Shown: positions 1 through 10,593 of the stretch, one piece after another
Layout of the letters: each line of letters begins with the position of its first letter
Position numbering within the stretch: the stretch's first letter is position 1
DNA from: Mariannaea sp. PMI_226
Taxonomy: Eukaryota > Ascomycota > Sordariomycetes > Hypocreales > Nectriaceae
Length of the DNA stretch: 64,000 nt
Assembly: GCA_024336345.1 (NCBI GenBank)
Contig: JANFOG010000004.1
Coordinates: forward strand, 2,852,001-2,916,000
Direction: 5' to 3'
Translations under genes and position numbers: made by a program
Notes under the pieces: model-generated
What the model was told of the DNA's origin: nothing
The model's input: only the letters and a program-made list of their open reading frames with translations
The model's database searches: none

Positions 1-254
1 AATCTGCGTGCCAACGACAGTCGCAAGGTGGCAGCAAGACTCTGGTATGCAAGGTTATGTCCGACGTCATCTAAGTCCGATGCCAATGACGCTGATTCTG
101 TGTACGCAACCAGCAGAGGGGGAGCACCACTTTCTATAAGAAGACAATTGTTCTCGTATCATTTGTTCATCTCAAACTCATCTTCATTCAACGTCATCTA
201 CAACTTCACTTGCAATCAATCTAATAAAAGGACATCATATCCACGATTAGTACA

Positions 255-1019
255 ATGGCACCACGAGGCTTGGCTATTCTCATCGGCGCTGGTCCTACCT
301 CTGGAGCCGGCATTGCCAGAGTCCTCGCCAGGCCAGACCAAGGCAACCTCGCCGTCGCCCTACTTGCTAGAAATGCCGAGAACCTCACATCCCTCTGTTC
401 AACTGTCAGGAAGTCGACCAACGGCGTTGTGGAGGCGTTCCCAACCGACACAAACCCAGACAACCTTCGACGTGCCTTCAAAGATATCGCCAACCACCCC
501 AGCTTCAAGGGCCTCAAGCTGAAGCTTGCTATATACCACGTCAAGCACAGCAACAGATCGCCCTTTCTGGAACAGACCGCGGAAGCTTTCGGGGATAGCT
601 TGCAAACTTACACAACGGGCTCGTTTGCCTTTGCGCAAGAGGCGCTAAAGTTGATGTACGACCAGAATGGCGGCCAGACGCTGCTCGCCGAAACGGACGG
701 GGCTAAAAAGGGCACAATCATCTTCACGGGTACTTTGGGGGCCTTGCGAACCAATCCCGGATATGCCGCCTACGGTGCTACACGGGCGGCATCGAGAATG
801 GTGGCCCAGGCCGTCGCAAAGGAACACAGCAAATTCGGGGTGCATTGTGTCCATGCCATCGCCAACGGGCACATTGTTGGAGAGGCGAGTGATGATACTC
901 GACGGGGGAAGAAAATGGAAGCTGAAGATATTGGGCGAACATATCTGTGGCTCTCGCAGCAGCCGAGTTCACTCTGGATTCATGAGATGGATATGCGCCC
1001 AGCTCAAGAGTCCTTTTAA
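255..1019 (+). CDS. Short-chain dehydrogenase/reductase (SDR) family protein
   Basis: A single uninterrupted exon encodes 254 aa, a normal size for a classical SDR. The N-terminal Rossmann motif GAGPTSGAGIAR (residues 11-22) binds NAD(P). The catalytic tyrosine region reads YGATR (Y173 to R177), so the lysine of the family YxxxK motif is arginine here; the region before it (IIFTGTLG, about 155-162) has threonine where the catalytic serine usually lies. The pattern around GYAAYGATRAASRMVAQ resembles the atypical SDR_c10-like group, in which the catalytic residues vary. No signal peptide or membrane segment is visible, so the protein is probably cytosolic. The start follows a pyrimidine-rich leader with a TATA-like element (tataag) near 136. 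The substrate cannot be inferred; the altered catalytic residues make ordinary dehydrogenase activity uncertain. Confidence 0.88.
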   Translation: MAPRGLAILIGAGPTSGAGIARVLARPDQGNLAVALLARNAENLTSLCSTVRKSTNGVVEAFPTDTNPDNLRRAFKDIANHPSFKGLKLKLAIYHVKHSNRSPFLEQTAEAFGDSLQTYTTGSFAFAQEALKLMYDQNGGQTLLAETDGAKKGTIIFTGTLGALRTNPGYAAYGATRAASRMVAQAVAKEHSKFGVHCVHAIANGHIVGEASDDTRRGKKMEAEDIGRTYLWLSQQPSSLWIHEMDMRPAQESF

Positions 1020-1060
1020 TGCGAATATATAATTGTGAAACATCTCTCTATTTATATATA

Positions 1061-1090
1061 CATACATACACACATACATACACACATACA
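1061..1090. repeat. CATA/CACA microsatellite
   Basis: An imperfect tetranucleotide repeat (catacatacacacatacatacacacataca is the overall pattern, about 30 nt) lies 40 nt after the SDR stop codon. It is probably in the 3' untranslated region. Confidence 0.8.
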
Positions 1091-1190
1091 AATATGATCA
1101 GTTGTTTGATTCCTATACTTGCGAGTCTGGTCATAAGCAACAAATGGGAGTCCAGTGAAAGACGTAGAATAAAAAGCCAATGCTCCTCTA

Positions 1191-1600
1191 CTATAGAGTA
1201 ACGCCTGCCACCATGTGATTGAACAAGTTGGAAATAGTGAATAGCCAGTTCTGGTCCATGATCTCGAATGACGTGAGTTCACTATGGAAGGCCTGCCGCA
1301 TCGTTTTGACCTCCTCTGCCAGGGACGTGGCTTGGGGGTGGTACTATGTCGCAAATGAGGCAAGGAGGAAGATCCGTCTGGGCTTCTTCCAATACCTTAC
1401 CTACCTCCAGTTTTTCATACCGCATAAGCTGCTTTAATAAAACTTCTTGACGAAAAATCACAATCTACTCAAAGTCTACGATGGTGCTTCCTATAGTTGG
1501 TTGGATGATTGAATCTCAGAGGTCATCAGGCTCCTTGTGGCTTACAGACCTTTTGCCATAGAAATTCATGCTGCAGCATCATTCTCCTATGATAGCGTTG
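1191..1600 (-). CDS. Possible 3' end of an unrecognised small-exon gene
   Basis: Three short stretches on the minus strand join in phase 0 through plausible introns: 1600-1550 (17 codons), 1464-1405 (20 codons) and 1343-1191 (50 codons plus stop). Donors are GTCTGT and GTAGGT; acceptors are GAGTAG and ACATAG. The joined peptide is amphipathic and protein-like, with segments such as RQEVLLKQLMRYEKLE and FHSELTSFEIMDQNW, and ends in VAGVTL. Just upstream in the same frame, separated by one TAG at 1601-1603, is a 108-codon open stretch reaching 1927 that may be an earlier exon or a disrupted part of the gene. I do not recognise the family. It may be a real unannotated gene, a decaying pseudogene or chance. 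Confidence 0.3.
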
Positions 1601-2227
1601 CTATCTATAGGCACCAGTCCCCTTTCCACCATTCTGCCAATTCACAGCCATTGCCCGTTTCTTAAGCCAAACAGCAGCTGAATGTGTGGCTTCGTTTATT
1701 CGCTGGAGAAAGGGAGGGGGAGCAAGCCTAGTACGCTTCGTTGATGACAGCTTCCCCTCGATCCATTGGAGGGACGGAAAGCTCCGTTCAGCTCTCCCTC
1801 CACTCGACCCTGCAGCTATTATAGAAGAAGCATTAACCTCTAAATCGCAGTAAGTATAAGAATAAAATGCATATCTAATAGTTACATCCTCCGTCTGCTC
1901 ATAATTGATCCATTCTATCCTGTTCAAGACGCCTAGTATCGTCGTGTCATGTAGTATCGCGACCTTCTGGACTCGATGATCTGGTAGTCACCCTTACTTA
2001 TAAACACAAAAAAAGCAATTTGAATGATGACTCTCAACAATTATATGGAAGCGCCACAACCGGCGATCACGCTGGCACCAATCTTTGCACGAGATAGCAA
2101 CCTGAGTGATGCTCAAGTCTGCGCCATCTTTCAAGATACAGGCAAGCCGTTTTTTTTTTGCCTCCCCTCTCATCACACACACAATATGTGTATGAATCTT
2201 CTCTAAGTCCAGATTCTTCATGAGCAG

Positions 2228-2964
2228 ACTATACAGCAGGCTGTGGTCAAACGAGGACATGTAGCACGGCCTCTGGCGCCAAAGGACGCTCATGGGGCTG
2301 CTGCGACGAGACGAGTTGCTATATACCGGCGTCCTGCCAAGATGCGGGAGCAACATATTGCGATGGCACGGCGACATCCAATTGCCCCTTTTCACCCATC
2401 ATGTCATGGTTTGTTCCACCGGGATGTCACTTATACGTTCCTCATATGTTTAGATGAATAACATTTCTTCTCATTTTTTCTTGTAGCACATACGGATCCT
2501 CATCGTACTGTCTCAAATTCGTCATTCAAACAGCCGCAGACGATGCAGCCAAGATTACGTCCTGGGGCTGTGGACCGACACACACAACGTTCATTCTCGA
2601 GCCATTCAAAGCTACACAAACTAGTACAGCGGTGAGCACGAAGACCTCGGAGCCAACCTCGACCTCGTCAGGTTTATCCCACGACGCTACAATCATCCTT
2701 GCGGTCGTTCTCCCAGTCGTGTTCATCGCTATTCTTGCCATTCTCGCCATCTTCTTTTTGCGGTGGCGAAAACAGCGAATGATGGAGCGGGTCAATAGTG
2801 CTCCTGTATCAGAGAAAGTAGGTGAGATGCAGCGGCATCAGCTCACCACGGACGGAGGTGTGCATGAGATGGAGAATAGTGAATGGGTCCATGAAATGGA
2901 AAACAGTCAACTGCGTGCAGAGCTGGAGGGATATGAAATAAGACCAGATGGTGTAAATCAGTAG
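2228..2964 (+). CDS. Cysteine-rich single-pass membrane protein (3' exons; 5' end unresolved)
   Basis: Two exons are supported: 2228-2408 and 2487-2964. The intron has a GTTTGT donor and a TTGTAG acceptor, and the join creates a cysteine codon. The ectodomain is cysteine-rich, with motifs such as GCGQTRTCS, GRSWGCCDETSCY and TSWGCGPTHT, followed by a Ser/Thr-rich stalk. One strong membrane helix (near 2689-2757, IILAVVLPVVFIAILAILAI) is followed by basic residues (RWRKQ) and a cytoplasmic tail of about 60 aa with a repeated VHEMENS motif. This layout is typical of fungal cell-surface proteins of Mid2/WSC-like build, which are often called wall sensors. I could not find a first exon with a signal peptide in 1930-2227, so the gene may be truncated or its first intron missed. 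Function is not inferred beyond the topology. Confidence 0.55.
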
Positions 2965-4073
2965 GGAAGTGGCTACATATGCGATATTGTGCAAGGGGGA
3001 GGGACGCGGCTTGGGAGCTTGAATACTCTTGTTCTGTCCGACATCTGCGCGGTATCGTGGATGACGAATGCATGCATAGGACTATCACAGGAACATGCAG
3101 GTCAATGCAATGTCTGCTCACATGATATAATCACAACTTCCCAATTAAAATGATGGGATGGCACGAGTTACGCCACATGTGTAGAACTTTGAAGATCTTG
3201 ACGCCTATTTTCTACCAACGAGAGGAGAGAGACAGATTGAGATAACCTAGAGGGGGCGCACCTGGTCCGTTGTGCAAATTCCAGTTCACACACACTCCAA
3301 TTGGCTTTATATATGTGTGTATAGAAAAGAGTGAAAGATATCGTCCCTCGCATATTCAGAGGAGTAGAGACCGGTCAGTGTTTTTTTCTCTATACCGGCC
3401 TCCAAAGCAGACTGTTGTGTTTTCAGCAAGCCCCATGAGAACGGATGACCAGCGAAGCCGTTCAACTGCATATAAAAGTATAGTAGATACGGTAGAGGAT
3501 GATGATAGTAGTAATAACAGTATTGATGATATGCGAAATACTTGGTGCCAGATCTATGCTTTTGAATAACAACTTGCAGCCTCGCTGTACTCGTAATTTT
3601 TCATCAACTAACACGACGAACGAGGTTCTGCATTTTACCCATCTATCTTCCCATCCATGCCCAAGAAAACGGAAACACCGAATCGACCGATGCAGTGCCC
3701 AGTACGTATCCATCAATACTATACAACCACTCCTCACTTCTTAGGTGGTGGTGGTAGTGGGTGAAGCAAGCATGAGCGTCGTCAATATAGAGAAAAAGAA
3801 AGAAGATAAAAGGCCTGGAGACCAGCAAAAAGAAATAAGGTATAAAGACGCAAGGAAAGAAAGCGTGCGTATCGACCGTCTCGTGCCGAAAGTGTTGTTC
3901 GAACTCCCTGATCACTGGAAAAAAAAAAGGCAAGAAAAAGAAGCAGAATGGCTGATATCCCATCAAGAAGTAAACCAAAGAGCCCAAGACGGCCCAGAAC
4001 AAGATTCATCAAGTCGTCCAACCCTTTCCCATTTTGCTTCCCACACGCCAGAGATTCAAATCAGCTGGCCGTC
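2965..4073. other. Intergenic, no supported gene
   Basis: The stretch between the convergent membrane-protein gene and the kinase gene shows only short overlapping open frames with low-complexity translations. I see no tRNA, repeat family or convincing coding segment. Confidence 0.6.
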
Positions 4074-7008
4074 TTATGACGCTACCTTTTCAATGCCCAC
4101 TGCGGGCAACAGTATATTAGTATTAGCGATTGTTGATGCGTCACTTGTCGCTCCCGCATCCATCTCTGCCATGGGGAGTGACGGCAACGTCTTCAGATTT
4201 GGTGTCTCGTCCTCTTCAAAGATTTGTTCCTCGATCTTTTCACCAGGCCTGCCAATTACAGGGCTGAATACATCAACTTCCTCGATATCGTCATCCTCGT
4301 TCATTTCGTCTTCCTCTTGGATGGTGACTTCATTTGATCGTCTGCCTATCCCCGAGGCACTGGCACTACGAGAATGCGACCCAGACCCACTATTTCGTGG
4401 ATTGTTTCCAGGACCTCCGAAATTGAGGGTTGGTCCTTTGAACAAGTTTCGCTTACGCTTTGCGAATAGAACACCAGATGAGAAAGGGTTGGGTGATCCC
4501 GGAGGTTGCGGAGGCCGTTCCCCCGAGGGCATCCCCTCGTTGAACAGAGCGAGTGGTGGTGGTGGTGCGCGAACCAAGCGGATATTAGATGGGAACGACA
4601 CTGCCGTGGGCGTCGCTGGAAGAACTTTTACAGAATGGTGAGGTGATTGCCCACGTTGCAGTGGAGTTTTCGATATGTTTGTAGAAAAGGACGCCGCCGA
4701 ACTGGTTGAAGAGGCCTTCGAGTGAGAATGATGATGGTGGTGAATGGAGCGGACTGACGAAACGGAAGAAGAGGTCGACTTCCGCCCACGCAGCCCAGCA
4801 GATGACCGCCGCATAGTCGATCGAGGTGTAAGAGGTGAAGGAGAGAGTGACTGTCGCTTATATGATTGTGATGTTGATATCCGGGCTGGCGGAAGAACTG
4901 GTGATATTAAAGCGGTGGATCCTGAGCCGATGATTCCTATTCCGTGGGCTTGAGCATGTCCTTTAGCAACATGGCCATTAGCCACGACTCCCTTCGGGAG
5001 TGCTGCCGTCGGCTGAACATTGGGCGAGCCGGACGCGGGATATTTGCTTGTCTGTGGGCGTGAGCTTCCATCCTTACTGCTGACCGTGCCCTCTTTTGTA
5101 TGCAAATCTGGCGCACTGCGACTTGTCCTTCGTTCGTGACCCCGTTTCCTCCTTGTGGTATTTTCTATGAACCAATGCGTCCAGTTTTTCCAGTGTGAGA
5201 TGAGGGCCTGGCTTGGCTTCTTTCGAGGCTTTTGCATAATGTCCCCTTGTTCCTGGTTTGACCCGGTGGCTTCGATTGTGTTAGATGTGGTAACAAGATG
5301 GAGAGTTGATCCTCTAGAACGGGCACTACGTATCACGCCTTCTTTTGGTGGTGGGATAGGTCGTCGCTGTCGGGATGTTGAAACTGATCGTATCGAATCC
5401 TTGTCCACAGGGGGGGGAGGATGATCGCCGTCCTTGTTGGCACCACCTGGTTCCTTGCCAACTTCCAGTAGCTGGGGAAGATCTGATACAATGTAATCGC
5501 CGTAATGCGCGCTCCGCCTCTTGCTTCTTCCACGACCGTGGGACCCAGAATGCTCCAACCTGATGAACTGCCGGGTGACGTTCCCATCTTCATCAACGTC
5601 TTGTAGAATTGGCGCCATCCGCTCTAGGCGACTAGATGCAGCTGACAGACGACGTAGGCTGCGAGTTTCTGCTTCCTTTTCTCTTCGTCGTTTTTCTCTT
5701 CTTATAGCCTTGCGCTGTTCCTTTTCAAGGAGGAGTGCCCACCATCCGGCCAAGGCATCGCATTTTTGAGCCAAAACGCTCTCAACAACAGCGTCCGTGT
5801 TCACTCCAGCGCTTCGCATTCGTTGAAGACAGTCTTTCTCAACAACTGTTGAAAACGGTAATGGTGGCTTCACTGCTAGAATTGCCTGCTGACCTGGGGC
5901 ATGTTCAGCTAAGAATGGATGTGCAAGAATATCCGGCAAACTCGGGCGCAGGAGTGGCCGTTTTGACAAGAGAGATTTGATCAGTGGTACCGCATCTGCA
6001 GGAACATGATCAGGGAATTTGGGCTCTTCGGCGAGAATCTTGGTTCGAGTGACGTTATCATCATCATCGTCGAAGGGAAGTTCTCCGCAGAGTAGCGCAT
6101 ACAGAATGATGCCTAAACTCCATACGTCCACCTTTTCACCTGCATATTTCTCGCCTTTGAGCATTTCTGGAGCAGAATAACATATGGTCCCGCAAAATGT
6201 TTGGAGGTGGTTGGTTCTGCCCTCGTACTCTCGTGTGAAGCCAAAATCTACCAACTTAACATTTTCGTGTTTGTCGAAGAGGATGTTCTCAAGTTTCAGA
6301 TCGCGGTGGACACAGGAGTGATTATGAACATAGCTCACGGCGCCAACCAGTTGGGCGAAGATCTTCTGGACCTTCGATACAGGCAGCGGGCCGTGTTCGA
6401 GGAGGTGATTGTAAAGCTCGTCACCTGGGCGGCGTTAGCGGACCGAGAGCAACATGGGACAGCAGTGTCATCAGTACCGGCGCAATACTCGAGAACCATC
6501 CAGACCATAGTCTCTGTTACGATAACTTCGTATAGTCTCGCGATATGTGGGTGAACGAACTGGCGGTGGTGGTGAATCTCACGAGCGAGGTTCGAGTCGT
6601 CCTTCTTGGCGGACTTGAGAACAACCTGGTAACAGGTCAGCTTTTCTACATGAGAACCAGAAGTTGGTCGCGCTATCTTGCCTTGGAGCCATTGGTGAGC
6701 TTGTGTGAGGCCAAGTAGACCTTCCCAAAGGACCCTTTTCCGATTAATCGTCCAAGTGTATAACTGCCCACGGACTTCAAGTCTTTGCCGGCGAACTCGC
6801 TGTAGGGAGCTGTGGTTAGCTTGACAGTAGCGAGAAACTACGATGGTCGCATTGGTATTTGGCTTCGGCTTACTCGAGAAGTTCTTGGTACGAGCGGGCA
6901 AGCTGTTGGTGAGATGACAGTTAGGATATGCACGCGTTTCTCAGTCGATATGTGTAAACGGACCTTGGCCTTGCGCTCAAGCTCGACCTGCCCTTTTGCG
7001 ACCTGCAT
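4074..7008 (-). CDS. Serine/threonine protein kinase, CAMK-like, with long disordered tail
   Basis: Five exons (7008-6964, 6902-6874, 6799-6682, 6625-6478, 6424-4074) give about 896 aa starting MQVAKGQVELERK. The kinase domain lies at about residues 37-300: glycine loop LIGKGSFGKVYLA, lysine in VVLKS, catalytic loop CVHRDLKLEN, DFG in LVDFGFTREYEG and APE in CYSAPEML, so all core residues are present and it should be active. The remaining 600 residues are low-complexity, rich in Ser, Pro, Arg and acidic stretches, with a run of histidines (SIHHHHHSHSK) and a conserved-looking acidic region near the end. The layout fits fungal CAMK/CAMKL kinases (Kin4/Ppk-like), but the exact orthologue is not certain. 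The third intron (6681-6626) has a GC donor (AAG|GCAAGA) and a normal CTGACC branch site and CAG acceptor. A long leader probably lies upstream (7009-7700). Confidence 0.9.
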
Positions 7009-9091
7009 GCCTCACTGCCTAATGCCGGCTGGCTACGCCTCAGAAGAGGCAGAATGAGAATCGGCGTGCTCTGGAGCTGAGCGGGCGTGCAGCACGTTTA
7101 GACAGCACGAGGACCGGGTCGGGAGAGTCTCCGGCGACAGTGTTGTAGCGCTCGACGATGGTGGCGGCTCATACGCAGTGTAGCCTCTGACAGGGAAAGG
7201 TAGGATCGAGGAGATTCACGGCCGTTAATCCAGTTAGAAGGTTTGGAGGGTGGAAGTCGCAGTGAGATTCGGTGTGGACGAGGCCACGCACGCGCTGTGA
7301 CGGTACAGGAGGAGAAGAACAGGAATAGGAGTCGTCGATTCGTCGATTCGTCGATTCGTACGGGTTGGGTGGAAATGATTAGTTGGTGATTAGCGGGCGG
7401 GATGATGCAACGATGAAAAGAAAGGAAAACAATGCTATTGAAATAGAGAAGAAGAAGAGAGTGTGTAGCGCAAAATGCGACGACGTGACCAAGTTTGGTT
7501 GAACGTTCGAAGTAGATGCAAGGTTGAGAAATTCAGGCATGGACTGGGCAAGGAGGACTCGGGATGAAATGCCACACAGAGGGAGAGAGCTCGACACGCG
7601 AAGGTGCCCCAATACCAAAGGGCCAAAGGACCCAACAAACAGCACGAAAGATAATTTGGACTAGGTAACTTATGTGCACAAATGCATGCAAAGATGGGGG
7701 CGCCTTCTACTGCCAATTAACTGTTGATCCCCTTTATGTTATTCTTCAGGTTGATAATGCCTGCATGTGGACATGTGCATATATGGCGGGTGCAAAGTAG
7801 GGAAAGGTAGCATACGGAGCGAGGCTCCATCCAGCACGTTGTGACCTCCTCGGTGGGCGAAAATGAGGAGACGTCCAGGTTTAATGGGCCCGTTTAGGTG
7901 GCGCGACACAGCGACACTGTCACCTAAAAATTCGCAGGATGGCATGGGCAGAACGCACCAAGGAGTCGCAGCGGAGAAGCTAGGGGCTCCCAGGGTCAGC
8001 ATGGGCCGTATTGCTTGACCAAGGGGCCTCAGTTTGCTAATTAAATCAACGTGGAGTTGGGGATAAGATTATGACGCTTTACAGCCAAGGGTCATGATGG
8101 TGATCACCATCACTCGATGCAATCTTGAGGTATCGTTATGCCCATTTGATAAGCCTGGTAGGCTAGATCATATCATACCTCACATTCATGGCAAATCGCA
8201 TTGCGCCCATCATGCAGAACCAGCCCATACACGATAAAAGCTCCTGGCCATTGGCTGCAACTTCCGTTGATCCCATAAGCTGGCGAGAACGACCAAATGC
8301 AAAGTTGCCTCGAAATCTACATTGGCCGCACAGGACGGGTCCTCCTCGATGGACAACATTTTCAATACGGGCGGCCACATATGCCTCGCCATAGTTTACG
8401 ATCAAGAAGACGAAGAGGCCTCTCCCTGACAAATCCGGGGAGGCTTGGTGTTGTCATGTTCGTTCAACCATTGCGATCCTCCCCACAGTGAGAGGGGAGC
8501 ACCGCACCCAAGGTTGTTCGTTTTTTCTCTCCATTCTGTGTTCCTCGTTATCGGTGGTCCTTGGCGTGTGCCTCGCATCAATCAATAGAGAAACCTGAAC
8601 GTGATTATTTGCGTTGTTCATGAAGAGAAAAGAAGAAAGACTATAAAATTTTCTTGCACTTGGGCCTTTTATTTCCTCGGTGGTGGTGGGGCCTCCTTCG
8701 TTGACGGCTTGAGAACCCGGAAAATCTCTTTTCCATTCCAAAGGCTGCAAAATGTTCCACCAGTATACATTGCTGTAGAATATATCCATAACAACTGGGG
8801 TGGGTGATGCCTGCACTGGTCTGGGTATTCCATACAGCACTTTTGCCTGCGTTGGGTCCAACACACCTGAACACCCGATATCTGCGACTCGAGTGAAAGG
8901 ACTAGGAGAACATTTTTGTAACATTAGCATGGGAGAAAATGACTGGTGAATCGTATGTTCTGGTATCAATGCGGAGAACATCACCAATTCAGCGGAGGTC
9001 TATGTACATGCTACACAGTGTTTTTTTTTTTTAAATGTATCAAGTCTCATTATATATAGTGTATCCAGATTCTTCCTAGTTTAATCCTGGT
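7009..9091. other. Kinase leader and intergenic region
   Basis: About 2 kb without a supported gene. The part next to the kinase start is probably its promoter and leader and contains three copies of an 8-bp unit (CGTCGATT, 7333-7359). Two in-frame minus-strand stretches (8987-8454 and 8432-8163, separated by a TGA) translate to mixed sequence without a recognisable domain, and I do not call them a gene. Confidence 0.5.
7333..7359. repeat. Short tandem repeat (CGTCGATT)x3
   Basis: Three perfect head-to-tail copies of an 8-bp unit lie in the presumed kinase promoter or leader. Function is unknown; it may be a simple slippage product. Confidence 0.85.
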
Positions 9092-9789
9092 TCACATCAC
9101 ATGCGAGTTCCTTCTCCTTGACTTTCTCTCCAAGATGGTATTTCGTTCCTCACGCAAAGTCACCCAGATCCAAAACCAGGTCATCATCTCAACGAACATA
9201 AACGTGAAGAAGAGTCGGTTCTTGAGTCCATCACCTCCCCAGCCAGCTGGTCGGTATGATGGGTTATGTGAGCTCGGATGTGTAAAGTGGCCGCGCGAAG
9301 GTGTTTGGTAAACAGGCGAAGAGGGGCCGAAGAGAAAGGTGTAGAGGACGAAGCCGAGGCAAACAACGAATCGTAGAGGAGCTGGTGGCGGTTAGTTGGA
9401 AGTCATGATAGATAAGAGAACGTGGGGAGGGGAGGATAATAACGAACCTTGGGTCCCCCAGTGGAAAATTAGGCAGACTTCATCAGGCATGGAAAGAGAT
9501 ACAAGGTCGCTGAAGCCGATCAAGATGAGTATGGCCGCGAGGAAAGCCAGCGCGGGGCTCTGAGTGTCGAAGCCTCTGACATATGGCTACAAAATGTTAG
9601 CAAGTTGAAAAAAAATTCCTTGATTCTGCCGGGGCCGGAGGGGGGACCAACTATTCCCATGCTCTCGCCAAGCATGTAGACCAGAGCCTGGCTGTCGATA
9701 GAGCTTGGACTGGCAAGGAAGAAGTAGGCGAGGGTGACGTGGAAAAGCGACACGGAAGTGATGATAGTTTTGGCGGATATGAGCGCCAT
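9092..9789 (-). CDS. ilm1: Ilm1-type protein (increased loss of mitochondrial DNA)
   Basis: Three exons (9789-9652, 9586-9448, 9381-9092) encode 188 aa. About four hydrophobic segments are present: one near residues 8-26, one following SPALAFLAAILILIGFSDL, one at RFVVCLGFVLYTFLF and one at LFFTFMFVEMMTWFWIWV, followed by a basic end (LREERNTILERKSRRR). Order and spacing match the Ilm1 family (yeast Ilm1 also has a short loop before its last membrane segment and an IREEK-type motif after it). The yeast protein is an endoplasmic-reticulum membrane protein whose loss destabilises mitochondrial DNA; its mechanism is unknown. Introns of 65 and 66 nt have CTAAC-type branch sites. It is divergent from the prenyltransferase gene over about 800 bp. 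Confidence 0.8.
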
Positions 9790-10593
9790 GGCTGCGGTCT
9801 ATCGGGCAGTCGTCAAATCGGAAGCCAAGAGGTTTCGCATGTAGCAGGAGGATCGTCGATGGCAGAGAATGGACAAAGCCGGGGCTATTGTCGTGTGAGA
9901 GAGGGGTCCCTTCGGAGAAAAGTGAGTTGGAAACGGGCTACGTTGGGGTGGTTCGTGTAGATTCCCAGTAGGCGCAAAGGAAATTCGAAGATGGAAGACG
10001 TGAGGAGTGGGACATGGGCAAAGGGAAGAGAAAGCAGAAAAGCAGAAAACAAAACATGAAAACAAGGAGGAGCCTGGTGTTTTGGTTTCGTAGCACAGTT
10101 GCTCCTTGCGTCAAGCTTCTGATGCAAGTGACCCAACAAAGCATGCGCAAGCCAAATTAAACGTTTCCGAAAACTTGGTTGGGGAAATGTAACTTACTTA
10201 CCTAACAGGCGGTTGGTCCGTTAGCTATGCTCTTCAAAGCTACCTGACTTCAGAAGCTACACTTTTACTCGTTGATCCCGCCGTCACATGCCACATTCTT
10301 GACATATCTGGCGCCTGCCTCGTCGCCCTGCAATTTTAGACAACGTGGAAGCTAATCGCAGTCGCGGCTGACGGTGTGGCTGAATATTGACAAAGTGTGG
10401 CGTGACGGGAGCTAGGACAGCTTCTCCTGATTTAGGACTAACGGCGTCCAAGAACCATTCGTAACGCGCAACCAGCTTGGGCGATTCTGCTTGGACATTT
10501 ATCTTCTTTTTTTTTTTCTTTTTCTATTTGATCTCTTTGTTTTTGATACTAAACCTTTCTCTTCAGTAATCCAAAAGGAATAATTCCGTCATC
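9790..10593. promoter_or_regulatory. Shared divergent promoter region (ilm1 / cdc43)
   Basis: The two start codons point away from each other across 804 bp, so both promoters must lie here. A poly-pyrimidine tract at about 10503-10560, typical of fungal leaders, sits directly before the cdc43 start. I see no clear TATA box or inverted operator. Confidence 0.5.

Noticed and set aside
221..553. Minus-strand open frame opposite the SDR gene
   Set aside because: It is the antisense shadow of a clear gene with no domain of its own.
8163..8987. Two same-frame minus-strand stretches, 89 and 177 codons, separated by a TGA
   Set aside because: Translations show no recognisable domain and no splice pair that removes the stop was found.
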